A program made the translations under genes and the position numbers. A model generated the notes under the pieces. It saw nothing but the letters and a program-made list of their open reading frames with translations. It was not told the DNA's origin and made no database searches. Below, in pieces: positions 43,885-53,948 of a DNA stretch of 63,418 nucleotides. This stretch comes from Hymenobacter sediminis (GTDB taxonomy: Bacteria; Bacteroidota; Bacteroidia; Cytophagales; Hymenobacteraceae): assembly GCF_003231285.1 (NCBI RefSeq), contig NZ_QKNS01000013.1, positions 1 to 63,418 of the forward strand, written 5' to 3'. How positions within the stretch are numbered: the stretch's first letter is position 1; each line of letters starts with the position of its first letter.

Positions 43885-45498
43885 ATGTCCCCCCAACAAT
43901 CTACGCTCGACTTCGACTCGCCGGAAAAGCCGTTGCAAACCTATGCCCAGGTGCTGGCCGCTGCCGCCGCCTCGAATAAAAAGCAGGACATGCAGGACGT
44001 GTTCAGCGCCGTGTGGCGCGCCTGCGACACGTTCCGCGGCCTCGTCGACCCCAGCATGTATAAGGAGTATGTCCTGACCATGCTCTTTCTCAAGTACCTC
44101 TCTGACCTGCACCGCGGGCGCGTGGCCGAGCTGCAACAGAAATACGCCGCCGACCCTGCCACCCAGGCTGAGCGCGTGCAGCGGGCCCTGCGCCACGAGC
44201 GGTTCCAGGTGCCCGAGGTTAGCACCTTCGGCTACCTCTTCGACCGACGCAAGGCCGACAACATCGGCGAGCTGATCAATGTGGCTTTCCAGCAGCTCGA
44301 AGATGCCAACCGCGCCCACCTTGAAGGCGTGTTTCGCTCTATCGACTTCAATTCCGAAGCCCAGCTAGGTCAGGTGCGCGACCGAAACCGCCGCCTCAAA
44401 TTGCTGCTCGAAGATTTTGCCGCCATCGACCTAGAGCCTAGTCACCTGGAGTCGAACGATGTCATTGGCGACGTGTACGAATACCTGATCTACCGCTTCG
44501 CGGCTGGCGCCGGCAAAAAGGCGGGCGAATTCTACACCCCGTCAGCGGTGTCCTCGCTGCTGGCCCGGCTGGTCGATCCTCAGCCCGGCGACCGTATCTG
44601 CGACCCGGCCTGCGGTTCGGGTAGCTTGCTCATCCGGGTAGGCAAGCAGGTGGGCAGCCGCAACTTCTCGCTCTACGGCCAGGAGGTAAACGGCTCTACC
44701 TACGCCCTGGCCCGCCAGAACATGGTGCTGCACGACATGGACGACGCCCAAATCAAGTGGGGCGACACCCTCAACAACCCTCAACTGCTCGAAGACGATA
44801 AGCTTATGCGCTTCAACGTGGTGGTGGCCAACCCCCCGTTTAGCCTCGACAAGTGGGGCGCTGAGTCGGCTAGCAAGGACCGCTACAGCCGCTTCTGGCG
44901 CGGCGTACCGCCGAAGTCCAAAGGCGACTTCGCGTTTCTCTCGCACATGATTGAAACGACGTACCCCACCGACGGCCGAGTAGGCGTCATCCTGCCGCAC
45001 GGCGTGCTGTTCCGGGCCAGCTCCGAAGGGGCTATTCGCAAGCAGCTCCTGAAGGAAGGTCTGGTAGAAGCCATCATCGGTTTGCCGGCTGACCTATTTT
45101 ACGGAACCAACATTGCCACGGCAATCATCCTGCTACGGCGCAACCGGACAACCTCCGATGTGCTGTTCATCGACGCGAGCACTCTGTACAAAGAAACCCG
45201 CAACAAGAATGTACTCCTGCTCGAGCACGCCAACCGCATCGTAGCCGCCGTGCAAGCATTCCGAGCCGCACCCGAAGCCGAAGCTGGCGTCATCGAACAA
45301 GGCTTTGCTTACCGGGCTTCGTTGGAGCGCATCGAGGAAGAAAGCTACAATCTCAACATCGCCCGCTACGTGGACACTTTCAAGGCCGAAGCTCCGATTG
45401 ACATTGCTGCTGTACAAAAGCGCCTGCAGCAGACCGAAGACGAGCTGACGCAAGTACGTGCGAAGATGCGCGAGTTTTTGAACTTGATTAAAGAGTAG
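43885..45498 (+). CDS. hsdM: Type I restriction-modification methyltransferase
   Basis: 537 residues. The N-terminal HsdM helical domain (FSAVWRACDTFRGLVDPSMYKEYVLTMLFLKYLSD) precedes the N6-adenine methyltransferase core, with SAM motif DPACGSGSLL at about 240-249 and catalytic NPPF at about 316-319. It methylates adenine at the sequence chosen by HsdS and is also the scaffold of the restriction complex. Six bp separate it from hsdS. FYTPSAVSSLLARLV just before motif I is typical. The end (QTEDELTQVRAKMREFLNLIKE) is a coiled-coil-like tail. Confidence 0.96.
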   Translation: MSPQQSTLDFDSPEKPLQTYAQVLAAAAASNKKQDMQDVFSAVWRACDTFRGLVDPSMYKEYVLTMLFLKYLSDLHRGRVAELQQKYAADPATQAERVQRALRHERFQVPEVSTFGYLFDRRKADNIGELINVAFQQLEDANRAHLEGVFRSIDFNSEAQLGQVRDRNRRLKLLLEDFAAIDLEPSHLESNDVIGDVYEYLIYRFAAGAGKKAGEFYTPSAVSSLLARLVDPQPGDRICDPACGSGSLLIRVGKQVGSRNFSLYGQEVNGSTYALARQNMVLHDMDDAQIKWGDTLNNPQLLEDDKLMRFNVVVANPPFSLDKWGAESASKDRYSRFWRGVPPKSKGDFAFLSHMIETTYPTDGRVGVILPHGVLFRASSEGAIRKQLLKEGLVEAIIGLPADLFYGTNIATAIILLRRNRTTSDVLFIDASTLYKETRNKNVLLLEHANRIVAAVQAFRAAPEAEAGVIEQGFAYRASLERIEEESYNLNIARYVDTFKAEAPIDIAAVQKRLQQTEDELTQVRAKMREFLNLIKE

Positions 45499-45503
45499 GC
45501 ATA

Positions 45504-46712
45504 ATGAGTATTGTTCCTGAAGTATTACCCGCCGGATGGCGAAAAGCCAAGCTCGGCGAAATTGCTGAGCTAAATCCGGGCCGCTCCGTGAAGTTGAGTG
45601 ACAACGACTCGGTTACCTTTTTGGCCATGCCTGATGTGTCGGAAGAGGGTCGAGTAGTTAACAAGCAGTCACGTCCGTTTGGGAGTGTCCGCAACGGCTT
45701 CACCACCTTCCAGGATGGCGACGTGCTCGTGGCCAAGATCACGCCTTGCTTCGAAAACGGGAAAGGTGCTTTGGTCGAGGACCTAGAGAATGGGGTTGGG
45801 TTTGGCAGCACTGAGTTTCATGTGGTCCGCGCGCTCGATCCTGAGGACCAGGCGTTCATCTGGTTGCATACTACCAGCCGTAACTTTCGTGCATTGGGCG
45901 AACGAATGATGACGGGTAGCGCCGGCCATAAGCGCGTACCCGCTGACTTTATCAGCGGATACGAAATTCCGCTTCCCCCATCCGATCAGCGTCACCGCAT
46001 CACTGAACTGCTTGGCACTTGGGATGAGGCAGTTCAGCTGCAAGCTAAGCTGCTAGACGATCTAAGAACCCGCCAGAAAGCCTTATCACATCGGCTTCTG
46101 CTGGGTCAAGTACGGCTGCCTGGTTTTGAGGGAATTATCAAAGAAGTGCCAATTTCCAGCTTGACATCCGAGGTGGTAATGCGAAACCGGGATGATAGTG
46201 TCTCTCTCGTGCTTTCCTGCACCAAGTACGATGGCCTTGTGGATTCCCTCACCTACTTCGGGCGTAAGATCTACAGCGACGACCTCAGTACTTACAAGGT
46301 CGTGCCGCGCAACACCTTTGCATACGCTACGAACCACATAGAAGAGGGCTCGATCGGCTATCAGCGTGATTACGACGCTGGCTTGGTCAGTCCTATGTAC
46401 ACAGTATTCCGCACAAATCCCAACAAGGTGAATGATGAATACTTCTACTTGCTTCTCAAAAGCGAAGAGTATATAGGGCGTTACAAACGCAATATGTCGG
46501 GTTCTGTAGACCGTCGCGGTGGTTTACGCTGGGCCGATTTTGCCAGCATCAAGGTACCAGCCTTTTCACTACCCGAGCAGCAAGCCATTGCCGAAGTACT
46601 GAATACCGGCTTAGCCGAAATCCGCCTGCGCGAAGCGGAATTAGCCGACCTGCGCGAGCAGAAACGCGGCCTCATGCAACAGCTGCTCACCGGCCAGAAG
46701 CTCCTGCGCTAG
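45504..46712 (+). CDS. hsdS: Type I restriction specificity subunit
   Basis: 402 residues with two target-recognition domains. The first covers about 1-165; a central conserved helix (ELLGTWDEAVQLQAKLLDDLRTRQKAL) separates it from the second (about 205-355), and a matching C-terminal helix (LNTGLAEIRLREAELADLREQKRGLMQQLLTG) closes the protein. The two domains read the two halves of a split DNA target and the helices set the spacing. Target sequence cannot be predicted by eye. It lies between hsdM and an unknown gene, all on the same strand. Confidence 0.94.
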   Translation: MSIVPEVLPAGWRKAKLGEIAELNPGRSVKLSDNDSVTFLAMPDVSEEGRVVNKQSRPFGSVRNGFTTFQDGDVLVAKITPCFENGKGALVEDLENGVGFGSTEFHVVRALDPEDQAFIWLHTTSRNFRALGERMMTGSAGHKRVPADFISGYEIPLPPSDQRHRITELLGTWDEAVQLQAKLLDDLRTRQKALSHRLLLGQVRLPGFEGIIKEVPISSLTSEVVMRNRDDSVSLVLSCTKYDGLVDSLTYFGRKIYSDDLSTYKVVPRNTFAYATNHIEEGSIGYQRDYDAGLVSPMYTVFRTNPNKVNDEYFYLLLKSEEYIGRYKRNMSGSVDRRGGLRWADFASIKVPAFSLPEQQAIAEVLNTGLAEIRLREAELADLREQKRGLMQQLLTGQKLLR

Positions 46713-46757
46713 GCCGTTGCCAAACGCTTTTCACTTCACCTTCTAACCTCGCTTGCC

Positions 46758-47402
46758 ATGCTGTTTAGCCCCGCTGCTCCGGTAGCCACTGCCCTCACCA
46801 TCTCGCTGACGGACTTCATTGATTTCGCCATTTCCAGCGGGGCTAAGCGCATCACCAAAGTGCGCGAGCTAATGAACCGCGGCGCCTATGGTCCAGAGAA
46901 GGACTTCTATCGCCACCTGCGCGAGGGACTAGCCGACTGGCACCGCGCCGGCGGTACCCTTGCTGAGCTGCGGGCCCTAGCCCAACACCCCAACCCCGAC
47001 AAGGCCCAGATTTATGCCGCCATGGTCCAGGGCTACGCCAAGTTCATCGGCCGCCGCAACTGCGTGTGGTTGCCCGCGCCCCGCGCCCAGTGGCAGCACC
47101 GCGAGCTGACAGTACGCCTCAATCCCGAGTTCTACGCTCTGCTCGATGACCAGCCCACCCTCGCCAAGCTCTACCTGCGTAAGGGCGAGCGCCCCACCCG
47201 CGACAAAACTTGCGCCGTGGTCAATCTGCTCGAAGAAGAGCTGCACGCCCAGGTAGAGCCCAATACCAAGTTCGGCGTGCTAGACGTGCAGCGCGGCACC
47301 TTTCTAAGCCGCGATTCCCGTCACCACGACCTACGCGCCTTACTCCGCGCCGAAGCCGAAACATTCATCAGCCTCTGGCACGACCTCGCCACCAAGAGCT
47401 AG
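46758..47402 (+). CDS. Unknown protein inside the type I R-M operon
   Basis: 214 residues, no signal or membrane segment. It opens with a small hydrophobic helix (TISLTDFIDFAISSGAKRITKVREL), then a helical region (FYRHLREGLADWHRAGGTLAELRAL). The second half is mixed (WLPAPRAQWQHRELTVRLNPEFYALLDD; FGVLDVQRGTFLSRDSRHHDLRALL). It sits 46 bp after hsdS and 23 bp before hsdR, so it is clearly part of the operon. It may regulate restriction or assemble the complex; nothing in the sequence proves this. Confidence 0.65.
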   Translation: MLFSPAAPVATALTISLTDFIDFAISSGAKRITKVRELMNRGAYGPEKDFYRHLREGLADWHRAGGTLAELRALAQHPNPDKAQIYAAMVQGYAKFIGRRNCVWLPAPRAQWQHRELTVRLNPEFYALLDDQPTLAKLYLRKGERPTRDKTCAVVNLLEEELHAQVEPNTKFGVLDVQRGTFLSRDSRHHDLRALLRAEAETFISLWHDLATKS

Positions 47403-47424
47403 GTCAACACCATTCATACGCGCC

Positions 47425-50400
47425 ATGCCCACGTTCCCCACCACCGAAGACGCTATTAGCCAAGTGCCAGCGCTGCTGCTGCTCCAGCAGCTAGGCTACC
47501 GCTACCTCAGCCCGGAGGAAGCTTTAGAGCAGCGCGGCCACCGCGAAGCCGAAGTGCTGTTGAAGCCCATCTTGCTGGAAAAACTCCGCGAGCTGAACTC
47601 GTTTCAGTACCGCGGCCAGGAATACCCATTTGCTCCCGAAGCCCTGCACGCGGCCGCCAATGCCCTCAGTCGCCCTTCCCTCGACCGAGGGTACATCGCG
47701 GCCAATAAAGAGGTTTTCGACTTGCTTACCCTAGGGCATACCGTCGAGCAAACCGTAGACAACGACAAGAAGAGTTATACCATTCGGTACATCGATTGGC
47801 AGAACCCGGCCAACAACGCCTACCACGTTACCGAAGAACTATCCGTGCAGCGCAACGGCCGCGCCGACCACTACCGGCCCGACATTGTGCTGTATGTGAA
47901 TGGCATTCCGCTCGTCATCATCGAGTGCAAAAGCCCAGCCATCAAAGAACCGCTAAAAAAAGCCATTGAGCAGCACACGCGCAATCAGCAGCCCGATGGC
48001 ATCCGCACCCTCTACCTATTTTCCCAGATTCTGATTGCTGCCTGCGGCGACGGCCCCACACGCTACGCCACCATCGGTACCATTGAAGAACTGTGGGCTG
48101 CCTGGCGCGAGCGACCGGAAGACGACCCCGCCAACGCGCCGCGGCGAGCCGCCGAGCTGCAGCAGCTCAAAAACGACAGCCTGAATCAGCCCGTCGCTTG
48201 GCAACAGTTGCTGCGTAACCCCGTGCGTAGCGCCGGACTGCATCCGCTGCAGGCCGGGCTGGGCCAGCCCTGGACCGTCACCCCTCAGGATGTCACCCTG
48301 TACGCGCTGTGCCAGCCAGAACGCCTACTGGACTTGATGCGCAACTTCATTGTGTACGACGGAGGCGAAAAAATCCTGGCCCGTTACCAGCAGTATTACG
48401 GAGTGCGGGCCACTTTGGCCCGGGCCCGTCATCAGCAGGGCGGCGTGCTGTGGCATTCCCAGGGCTCCGGTAAGTCACTGACCATGGTGATGCTGGCCCA
48501 ATTGTTGGGTGCCACCATCCCCAATGCCAAGATCATTCTCGTTACCGACCGCACCGACCTCGACGACCAGCTCGCCGCCACCTTCGACCGTTGCGACCGG
48601 GACGTGATGCAGGCTACTACTGGCAATCATCTGGTGCGGCTGCTGCAGGATCCAACCTCCTCCGACATCATTGCCACGGTCATTAACAAATTCAATTCCG
48701 TGGTTCGCAAGCTGGCCGCCCCTATTACCCGGCCCGATGTGTTCGTGCTGATTGATGAAGGCCACCGTTCCCAGTCGGGTACGCTCAACATCAACATGCA
48801 GCGCGTGTTCCCGCCAGAAACCGCCACCTTCATTGCTTTCACCGGCACCCCGCTTACTAAGGGGGAAAAGGCTACGGCCCGCAAATTCGGCGGCATCATC
48901 CACACCTACACGATTTCCGATGCGGTGGCTGATGAAACGGTTCTGCCTATTCTGTACGAAGGCCGGCTGACCAATTTCGATGTGAATTCCCGGCCGCTGG
49001 ACCGCAATTTCGACCGCCTCACGGCCCACCTGGCTGAAGAGCCCCGCGTGCGGCTCAAAACCAGCTATAGCCAGGAGACCAAACTTTCACAGGCCGAGCT
49101 AATCATTCAGGCCAAAGCGCAGGACATTGCCGACCACTACATCAAGACGTGGCGCGGAACCGGCTTCAAGGCTCAGTTGGTGGCACCCAATAAGCTGGCT
49201 GCCGTACGCTACCGCAAACACCTCGAAGCCGAAGGGGTGCATGCTGAAGTGCTGATTTCGCCCCCCGATTCTCGCGAGGGCAATGACGACGTGCACAGTG
49301 CCACTACCGACGAGGTACAGATCTACTGGAAGCGGCTCATGGATGTGTACGGAAATCCCCGCGAGTATGAGCGGGCTTTAAAGGAGGGGTGGAAGTCACC
49401 CCATGGTCGTCCTGAAATCATGGTAGTGGTGGACAAGCTGACGACCGGCTACGACAACCCGCGCAACGTGGTGCTTTACCTGTGCCGACGTATTTCCGGG
49501 CACTTTCTCTTCCAAACCATTGCCCGAGTCAACCGCCGCGCTGCCAACAAACCCTATGGTTTTGTCCTCGATTACGAAGGTGTAACCGAAGAGCTGGCCG
49601 AGGCCCTGGCCACCTATACCATTACCCCCGATCTGGGCGACTTCGACCACGACGACCTGCGGGAAGCGGTGCGGATGTCAAGCTTGCGTGACGAAGTAGC
49701 GCAACTGCCCGACCACCATGCCGCGCTGCTCGACTTGTTCAAAACCATCCTCAACAAAGAAGACCCAGCTGCTTACACCGCATTGCTGGACGACGAAGCA
49801 TTGCGGCCTATTTTCTTCGAGCGCCTGCGACGTTTCCAGCGCACCCTGCATTTGGCTTTGTCCTCGTATGAGTTCATGCGTAACACACCCGAGACGCGGG
49901 TAGCAGAATACATAGGTGACATCCAGCGGTTTGAGAATTTGCGCCGGAAAATCATCGAAATCTACGCCATTGGTCCTAACGCTACCGGCCTGGAACCGCA
50001 AATTCAGAAGCTACTGGACACCTACGTGGCTGCTGATGGCATTCGGCCTATTACCGAGCAGGTCAACATCTTCGACCGAGACCGTTTTGCGCAAGTAGTG
50101 GCAGAATTGGCCGCAGATGGAGAGGCTGCCCAGGCCTTTACCATCACCAGTCGAACTAGCAGCACTATTCAGGAGCGGTTCGGTGAAGACCCCGACCTGT
50201 ACCGTCAATTCTCTGACATGGTTGAAGCGGCCTTGAGCGACTACCGTAGCGGCCGCATTGCCGCTGCTGAATTCCTTAGTCGGGCCACTGCCGCCGAATA
50301 TGCTGTGTTACAGCAACAGCGTCAAACTGCCGGGCCAAGCGCGCTGGCGGGCCACGATACCGCCGCCGCTGCCTACGGCCTGGTTAAGGACCAAGCCCCC

Positions 50401-50658
50401 GACGTAGCTGCCGATAGCCTAGCTGCCTGGGCTATTGGTGTAGAAGAAGCAATGGTAGAAGTCTTGGTACCCAGCGGCAAAAACCAGGTAGTGGTTGATT
50501 GGGTAAATCAGTCCCGCGTGAAAAGCGAACTACGCCAGCGCCTCGACGACCATCTGTGGGACCTCCGACAGCTGCAGCCCGGTCTAACTGCCGCCGCTCA
50601 AGATGACTTGCTGGAAGAGCTGTTCAGCTTAGCTCAGGCCCGGTTTGCCACTCGCTAA
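47425..50658 (+). CDS. hsdR: Type I restriction endonuclease subunit R
   Basis: 1077 residues. The PD-(D/E)xK nuclease is N-terminal (RPDIVLYVNGIPLVIIECKSP, about 152-172). The SF2 translocase follows with Walker A SQGSGKSLT at about 345, the DEAD-like box DEGHRSQ at about 443 and motif III AFTGTP soon after; TGYDNPRNVVLYLCRR and FLFQTIARVNR belong to the second helicase lobe. The C-terminal part binds HsdM. The subunit pulls DNA and cuts it when unmodified sites are found. It overlaps the next gene by one base (TAATG). Confidence 0.96.
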   Translation: MPTFPTTEDAISQVPALLLLQQLGYRYLSPEEALEQRGHREAEVLLKPILLEKLRELNSFQYRGQEYPFAPEALHAAANALSRPSLDRGYIAANKEVFDLLTLGHTVEQTVDNDKKSYTIRYIDWQNPANNAYHVTEELSVQRNGRADHYRPDIVLYVNGIPLVIIECKSPAIKEPLKKAIEQHTRNQQPDGIRTLYLFSQILIAACGDGPTRYATIGTIEELWAAWRERPEDDPANAPRRAAELQQLKNDSLNQPVAWQQLLRNPVRSAGLHPLQAGLGQPWTVTPQDVTLYALCQPERLLDLMRNFIVYDGGEKILARYQQYYGVRATLARARHQQGGVLWHSQGSGKSLTMVMLAQLLGATIPNAKIILVTDRTDLDDQLAATFDRCDRDVMQATTGNHLVRLLQDPTSSDIIATVINKFNSVVRKLAAPITRPDVFVLIDEGHRSQSGTLNINMQRVFPPETATFIAFTGTPLTKGEKATARKFGGIIHTYTISDAVADETVLPILYEGRLTNFDVNSRPLDRNFDRLTAHLAEEPRVRLKTSYSQETKLSQAELIIQAKAQDIADHYIKTWRGTGFKAQLVAPNKLAAVRYRKHLEAEGVHAEVLISPPDSREGNDDVHSATTDEVQIYWKRLMDVYGNPREYERALKEGWKSPHGRPEIMVVVDKLTTGYDNPRNVVLYLCRRISGHFLFQTIARVNRRAANKPYGFVLDYEGVTEELAEALATYTITPDLGDFDHDDLREAVRMSSLRDEVAQLPDHHAALLDLFKTILNKEDPAAYTALLDDEALRPIFFERLRRFQRTLHLALSSYEFMRNTPETRVAEYIGDIQRFENLRRKIIEIYAIGPNATGLEPQIQKLLDTYVAADGIRPITEQVNIFDRDRFAQVVAELAADGEAAQAFTITSRTSSTIQERFGEDPDLYRQFSDMVEAALSDYRSGRIAAAEFLSRATAAEYAVLQQQRQTAGPSALAGHDTAAAAYGLVKDQAPDVAADSLAAWAIGVEEAMVEVLVPSGKNQVVVDWVNQSRVKSELRQRLDDHLWDLRQLQPGLTAAAQDDLLEELFSLAQARFATR

Positions 50659-51437
50659 TGGATACTTCAAAGAAGTCCCCCGCCGAGTTAGGACAAGTGC
50701 AGTTTGGGTCGGCTACTATCGCGTATACGGTAGAACGACGTCGTCGCAAATCGTTGGCCCTTACGGTATATCCCAATGGACAACTGGCTGTGGTGGCGCC
50801 CCTCGAAGCTACGGCTGAGCAGGTGGCTTCTGCAGTGTTGCGTCGAGCAGGTTGGGTGTTGAGGCAGCAGGAGCAAGCTCAACTGCAGCAGCACTATGCG
50901 CCCTCGCCCTCGCCCCGCCGGTACCTCAGCGGTGAATCTTATCTGTTTCTCGGTCGGCAATACCGCTTGCGAATAGTGTCGGCTACTCGCCCCGCAGTTC
51001 ATCTGCATTCTAACTATTTACAGGTTTCCACCCCCACACCCGATGATGCAACTGCCATAAAGCGTTTAGTAGAGAGGTGGTACCGGAAGCAGGCTCGCGA
51101 ACAGCTTACTAAATCATTTGAAGGCATACTGCGCCGTTTGCCCCCCATTTTGTTCAACCCAGCTGATTTGCCCCGCCTACGCATTCTGCGAATGCCCAAC
51201 CGCTGGGGAAGTTGCGCTACCTCTACTGGCACTGTTCAACTCAACCCTGATCTGGTAAAAACCCCGGTTCCTTGTATTGAGTACGTCATTATACACGAGC
51301 TGGCACACCTACGAGTGCGGCGTCACTCTCAGGAGTTTTACGATCTGCAGTCCCGACTCATGCCTGATTGGCAAATCTGGGAGAAGCGTTTGCAGGAGCT
51401 TGAACCAGGTATGTTTGAGACGAAAGGACAGTACTAA
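50658..51437 (+). CDS. YgjP-like zinc metallopeptidase
   Basis: 259 residues. The zinc motif lies in EYVIIHELAHLRVRRHSQEFYDL near residues 210-225, with RWGSCATSTGTVQLNP just before it; this pair is the hallmark of the YgjP/DUF45 (M48-like) family. The N-terminal half is the family's beta-rich domain (SATIAYTVERRRRKSLALTVYPNG). Genes of this family often follow hsdR; their role there is not established. Translation is probably coupled to hsdR by the overlapping TAATG. Confidence 0.88.
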   Translation: MDTSKKSPAELGQVQFGSATIAYTVERRRRKSLALTVYPNGQLAVVAPLEATAEQVASAVLRRAGWVLRQQEQAQLQQHYAPSPSPRRYLSGESYLFLGRQYRLRIVSATRPAVHLHSNYLQVSTPTPDDATAIKRLVERWYRKQAREQLTKSFEGILRRLPPILFNPADLPRLRILRMPNRWGSCATSTGTVQLNPDLVKTPVPCIEYVIIHELAHLRVRRHSQEFYDLQSRLMPDWQIWEKRLQELEPGMFETKGQY

Positions 51438-51441
51438 TATT

Positions 51442-51975
51442 ATGAAAATAGAAAAAGAACAGCTTGAAGAGCTCCTTAAAAAAGTAGATGCCGGCGAAGT
51501 GACAATTGTGCCGCACTGGGTTTACGAAACAACTGAACAAAGTTTACTAGATGGAGGGGTAGGTTGGCTGCATTATTGGCAAACAGATGCTCAATACCAG
51601 GAGGAATATCCCTTCCTGCGTGGGGGGGTGGTTTTAATAGAAGTTTTATTCGCTAACCTGCTATCTGCACTACCTGATTGGTATCGTGAATATATCACAA
51701 ACTTCTTATACGTATATCAAGATTATGGTCAGTCATACACTATTCTAACCGAGTGGCGAGAGGGAGTACAACTTACTGCACCAGCTTGTATGAACTTGTT
51801 TGACGAAGATGAAGTACGCGTTTTGGTTGGTAATCATCGATTAAATACTGCGTATCGGTTAGGTATTTCACATGTACCTTTATTAATTCCTAAAGCTCAA
51901 CTACCAAAATTTCGTCAGCTTCTTGGCGACCTCAACGTGTACGAGCAGCAATTGATTGAATTTAAGGAGTCATGA
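51442..51975 (+). CDS. Unknown cytoplasmic protein, last gene of R-M operon
   Basis: 177 residues from MKIEKEQLEELLKK, four bp after the metallopeptidase stop. The frame is open from 51277, but that part overlaps the previous gene in another frame. The chain is acidic and mixed helical (NLLSALPDWYREYITNFLYVY; AQLPKFRQLLGDLNVYEQQ). Base composition is clearly more AT-rich than in the rest of the operon, so it may be a later addition. No family recognised. Confidence 0.6.
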   Translation: MKIEKEQLEELLKKVDAGEVTIVPHWVYETTEQSLLDGGVGWLHYWQTDAQYQEEYPFLRGGVVLIEVLFANLLSALPDWYREYITNFLYVYQDYGQSYTILTEWREGVQLTAPACMNLFDEDEVRVLVGNHRLNTAYRLGISHVPLLIPKAQLPKFRQLLGDLNVYEQQLIEFKES

Positions 51976-52081
51976 TAAGTAAGGTTTATCATAGCTAAAC
52001 CAAGAGTGGATTATACCGTGTTAGGTTCTCCTAGAATATTGAGTTTTTCTAAGCTAATGTGCGCAGATATTACCCCCCGGC

Positions 52082-52756
52082 TTAGATAAGGTGGAAGACA
52101 CGAGCGATGTTAACCAACTCCACGGCTGACCCGACTCCCAACTTGCGACGTAGGTTACGTCGGTGTGTAATGACCGTCTGGGGCGAGAGGAATAACCGTT
52201 TAGCAATCTCGGGGGCCGTGTATCCTGCGGCTAAGGTTTGCAAAACCTCCCGTTCCCGGCGAGTCAAGCGCGCAAACGCGCTAGCTTGGCAGCGACGAAG
52301 CTGATCTTCGGCTAATAGCCGTTCCGGGTCTACTGGTACAGCGAGTTGTGCTTCGCGTTCCACTGGTGAGGCTAGGCACACCATAAGTAATGGTTGCCCC
52401 TCTTCGTCCTGCAACAGCAGACGCGCTGTGGTGTAATACCACCGCCAAGCCGGATCTTTTGCTACGCGCACTTGCTGAAAAAAAGAAACGATTCGTGACG
52501 GATCATTAAAGCTAAGCATCTGCCAAAGCTTGGGCAGGTAATGTTGGGTCTCGGCTTCGTTGAAGTAGTGTGTATGATAAGCCGGGCCCAGCGCTCGCAA
52601 AGCCTCTAGGGTTGTATCCAACAGCTGCAAGCCGGGCGAAGACATGTATTCGACCGAGTGAGTGCGTAGGTTATGGACAATAATAACGCCCGGATATATG
52701 TCGGCAGTAGGCGCCAGCAAGGCTATCGCAGAAGTAATACGGTCGGAGGTGGCCAC
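52082..52756 (-). CDS. LuxR-type transcription regulator with PAS-like sensor domain
   Basis: 224 residues. The C-terminal 65 residues are a LuxR helix-turn-helix (LTRREREVLQTLAAGYTAPEIAKRLFLSPQTVITHRRNLRRKLGV). The N-terminal 140 residues look like a PAS-type fold (GVIIVHNLRTHSVEYMSSPGLQLLD ... WRWYYTTARLLLQDEEGQPLLMVC). There is no receiver domain or signal peptide, so it probably senses a small ligand. It stands alone, converging on the R-M operon. Targets are unknown; its upstream region is AT-rich and contains a strong hairpin. Confidence 0.85.
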   Translation of the reverse strand: MATSDRITSAIALLAPTADIYPGVIIVHNLRTHSVEYMSSPGLQLLDTTLEALRALGPAYHTHYFNEAETQHYLPKLWQMLSFNDPSRIVSFFQQVRVAKDPAWRWYYTTARLLLQDEEGQPLLMVCLASPVEREAQLAVPVDPERLLAEDQLRRCQASAFARLTRREREVLQTLAAGYTAPEIAKRLFLSPQTVITHRRNLRRKLGVGSAVELVNIARVFHLI

Positions 52757-52843
52757 AATTAGCAGACGAACAAAGACAGCGAAAAATTTAATAAATTTCT
52801 TTTCAATAATAACATAGTTGATTATTCTATTAATAAGAAGGAT

Positions 52844-52882
52844 TTTTGCTTAACCATAGCTTTTGGCTATGGTTAAGCAAAA
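52844..52882. terminator. Perfect hairpin, possible bidirectional terminator
   Basis: 17-bp arms TTTTGCTTAACCATAGC and its complement (52844-52860, 52866-52882) around a 5-nt loop, with T/A runs on both sides. It lies 88 bp upstream of the LuxR start. Confidence 0.65.
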
Positions 52883-53948
52883 TATTCAAAATCATTAAGT
52901 TAGTATAGCAAATACCTTCTACTCTTACCTACATATACTGTACGCTTCCAAACGAGTTTGCTGTGACTTAATGTTGCATACTGGGCTATAAGGAAAAGTA
53001 AATCAAAATAAGAATCAGACTACTTTCTGCTTGACAAGCCTCAATGCTTGAGCTGAATCAGTTTGTTTCACTGCCAAAGCTTAAACGAGCCCATCTTACT
53101 TCACATCCACAATGGAGCACGTACGAGTCAGCATCTGCCTAGGATAACTGGCGCTAGTCACTGTAAACGTCGATGGCATACTAGGCATGGTTACCACCTC
53201 CTGTTCATTATTAGGGTAAAGAGCAGTTTTTACTATGGCTAGAATAAACACCAAGACGAGCAGAAGGAATAATACCTAAAGCATGACACTAGGAAAATAA
53301 CTGAGACAACGGCCTGGATTTTTAGTTAACTAGCTACATTCCAGTATAATCAACCTGAGCGGTGGCAGCACGGGTGATTCTGTTCCTTTGTCCTTGTTGA
53401 TAGTAAGCTTACCTCGCGTCGCACTAACCCAGTGCTAGTTTAATTGGGCTAGGGTCCCGTGTTTTAGGGTGATCAAGTGTCAATGAGAGAAGCTAGAATG
53501 AGTGAGCTTAACAGAATATACCATTCGTATTTAGCCGCACCAGCACTTTTTAGCCGCAGGCTTATGCTTAAATGGACGCAGAATTTATAGCCAAGCAACC
53601 CATCCTTACTTATGATGAACTTAGCACCTATCTGCCATGGTCATCCATTAACGGCATGCCATCGAATCTCAAGCACGCACCTCGTTAGAGCGGTGTTGTC
53701 TGAACCTTGCCCTATACTTAGTCCACTTCTAGGCTCGGATTGTACTCTTCCTAGTTAATCAATTCGATAACCATCCGTGGAGTGGCTCTTCTTCGCTACT
53801 AAGCCACGAGAAGAGACTTGCAATTATCATCGAAGTAAAATGCGCCTAAGTCGCTTTCAAATCATGCATGGAGAGTCTAAATATACCCAAAAGTGGGTAT
53901 GTGAATATAATTATTTAAATTATAACTTTGTTGCTATAATTTCTACCT
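52883..53948. other. Long gene-free stretch
   Basis: About 1.07 kb without any supportable gene, repeat or RNA gene. It is AT-rich near both ends. It separates the defence island and LuxR gene from the lipoprotein region and may be a decayed segment. Confidence 0.6.
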
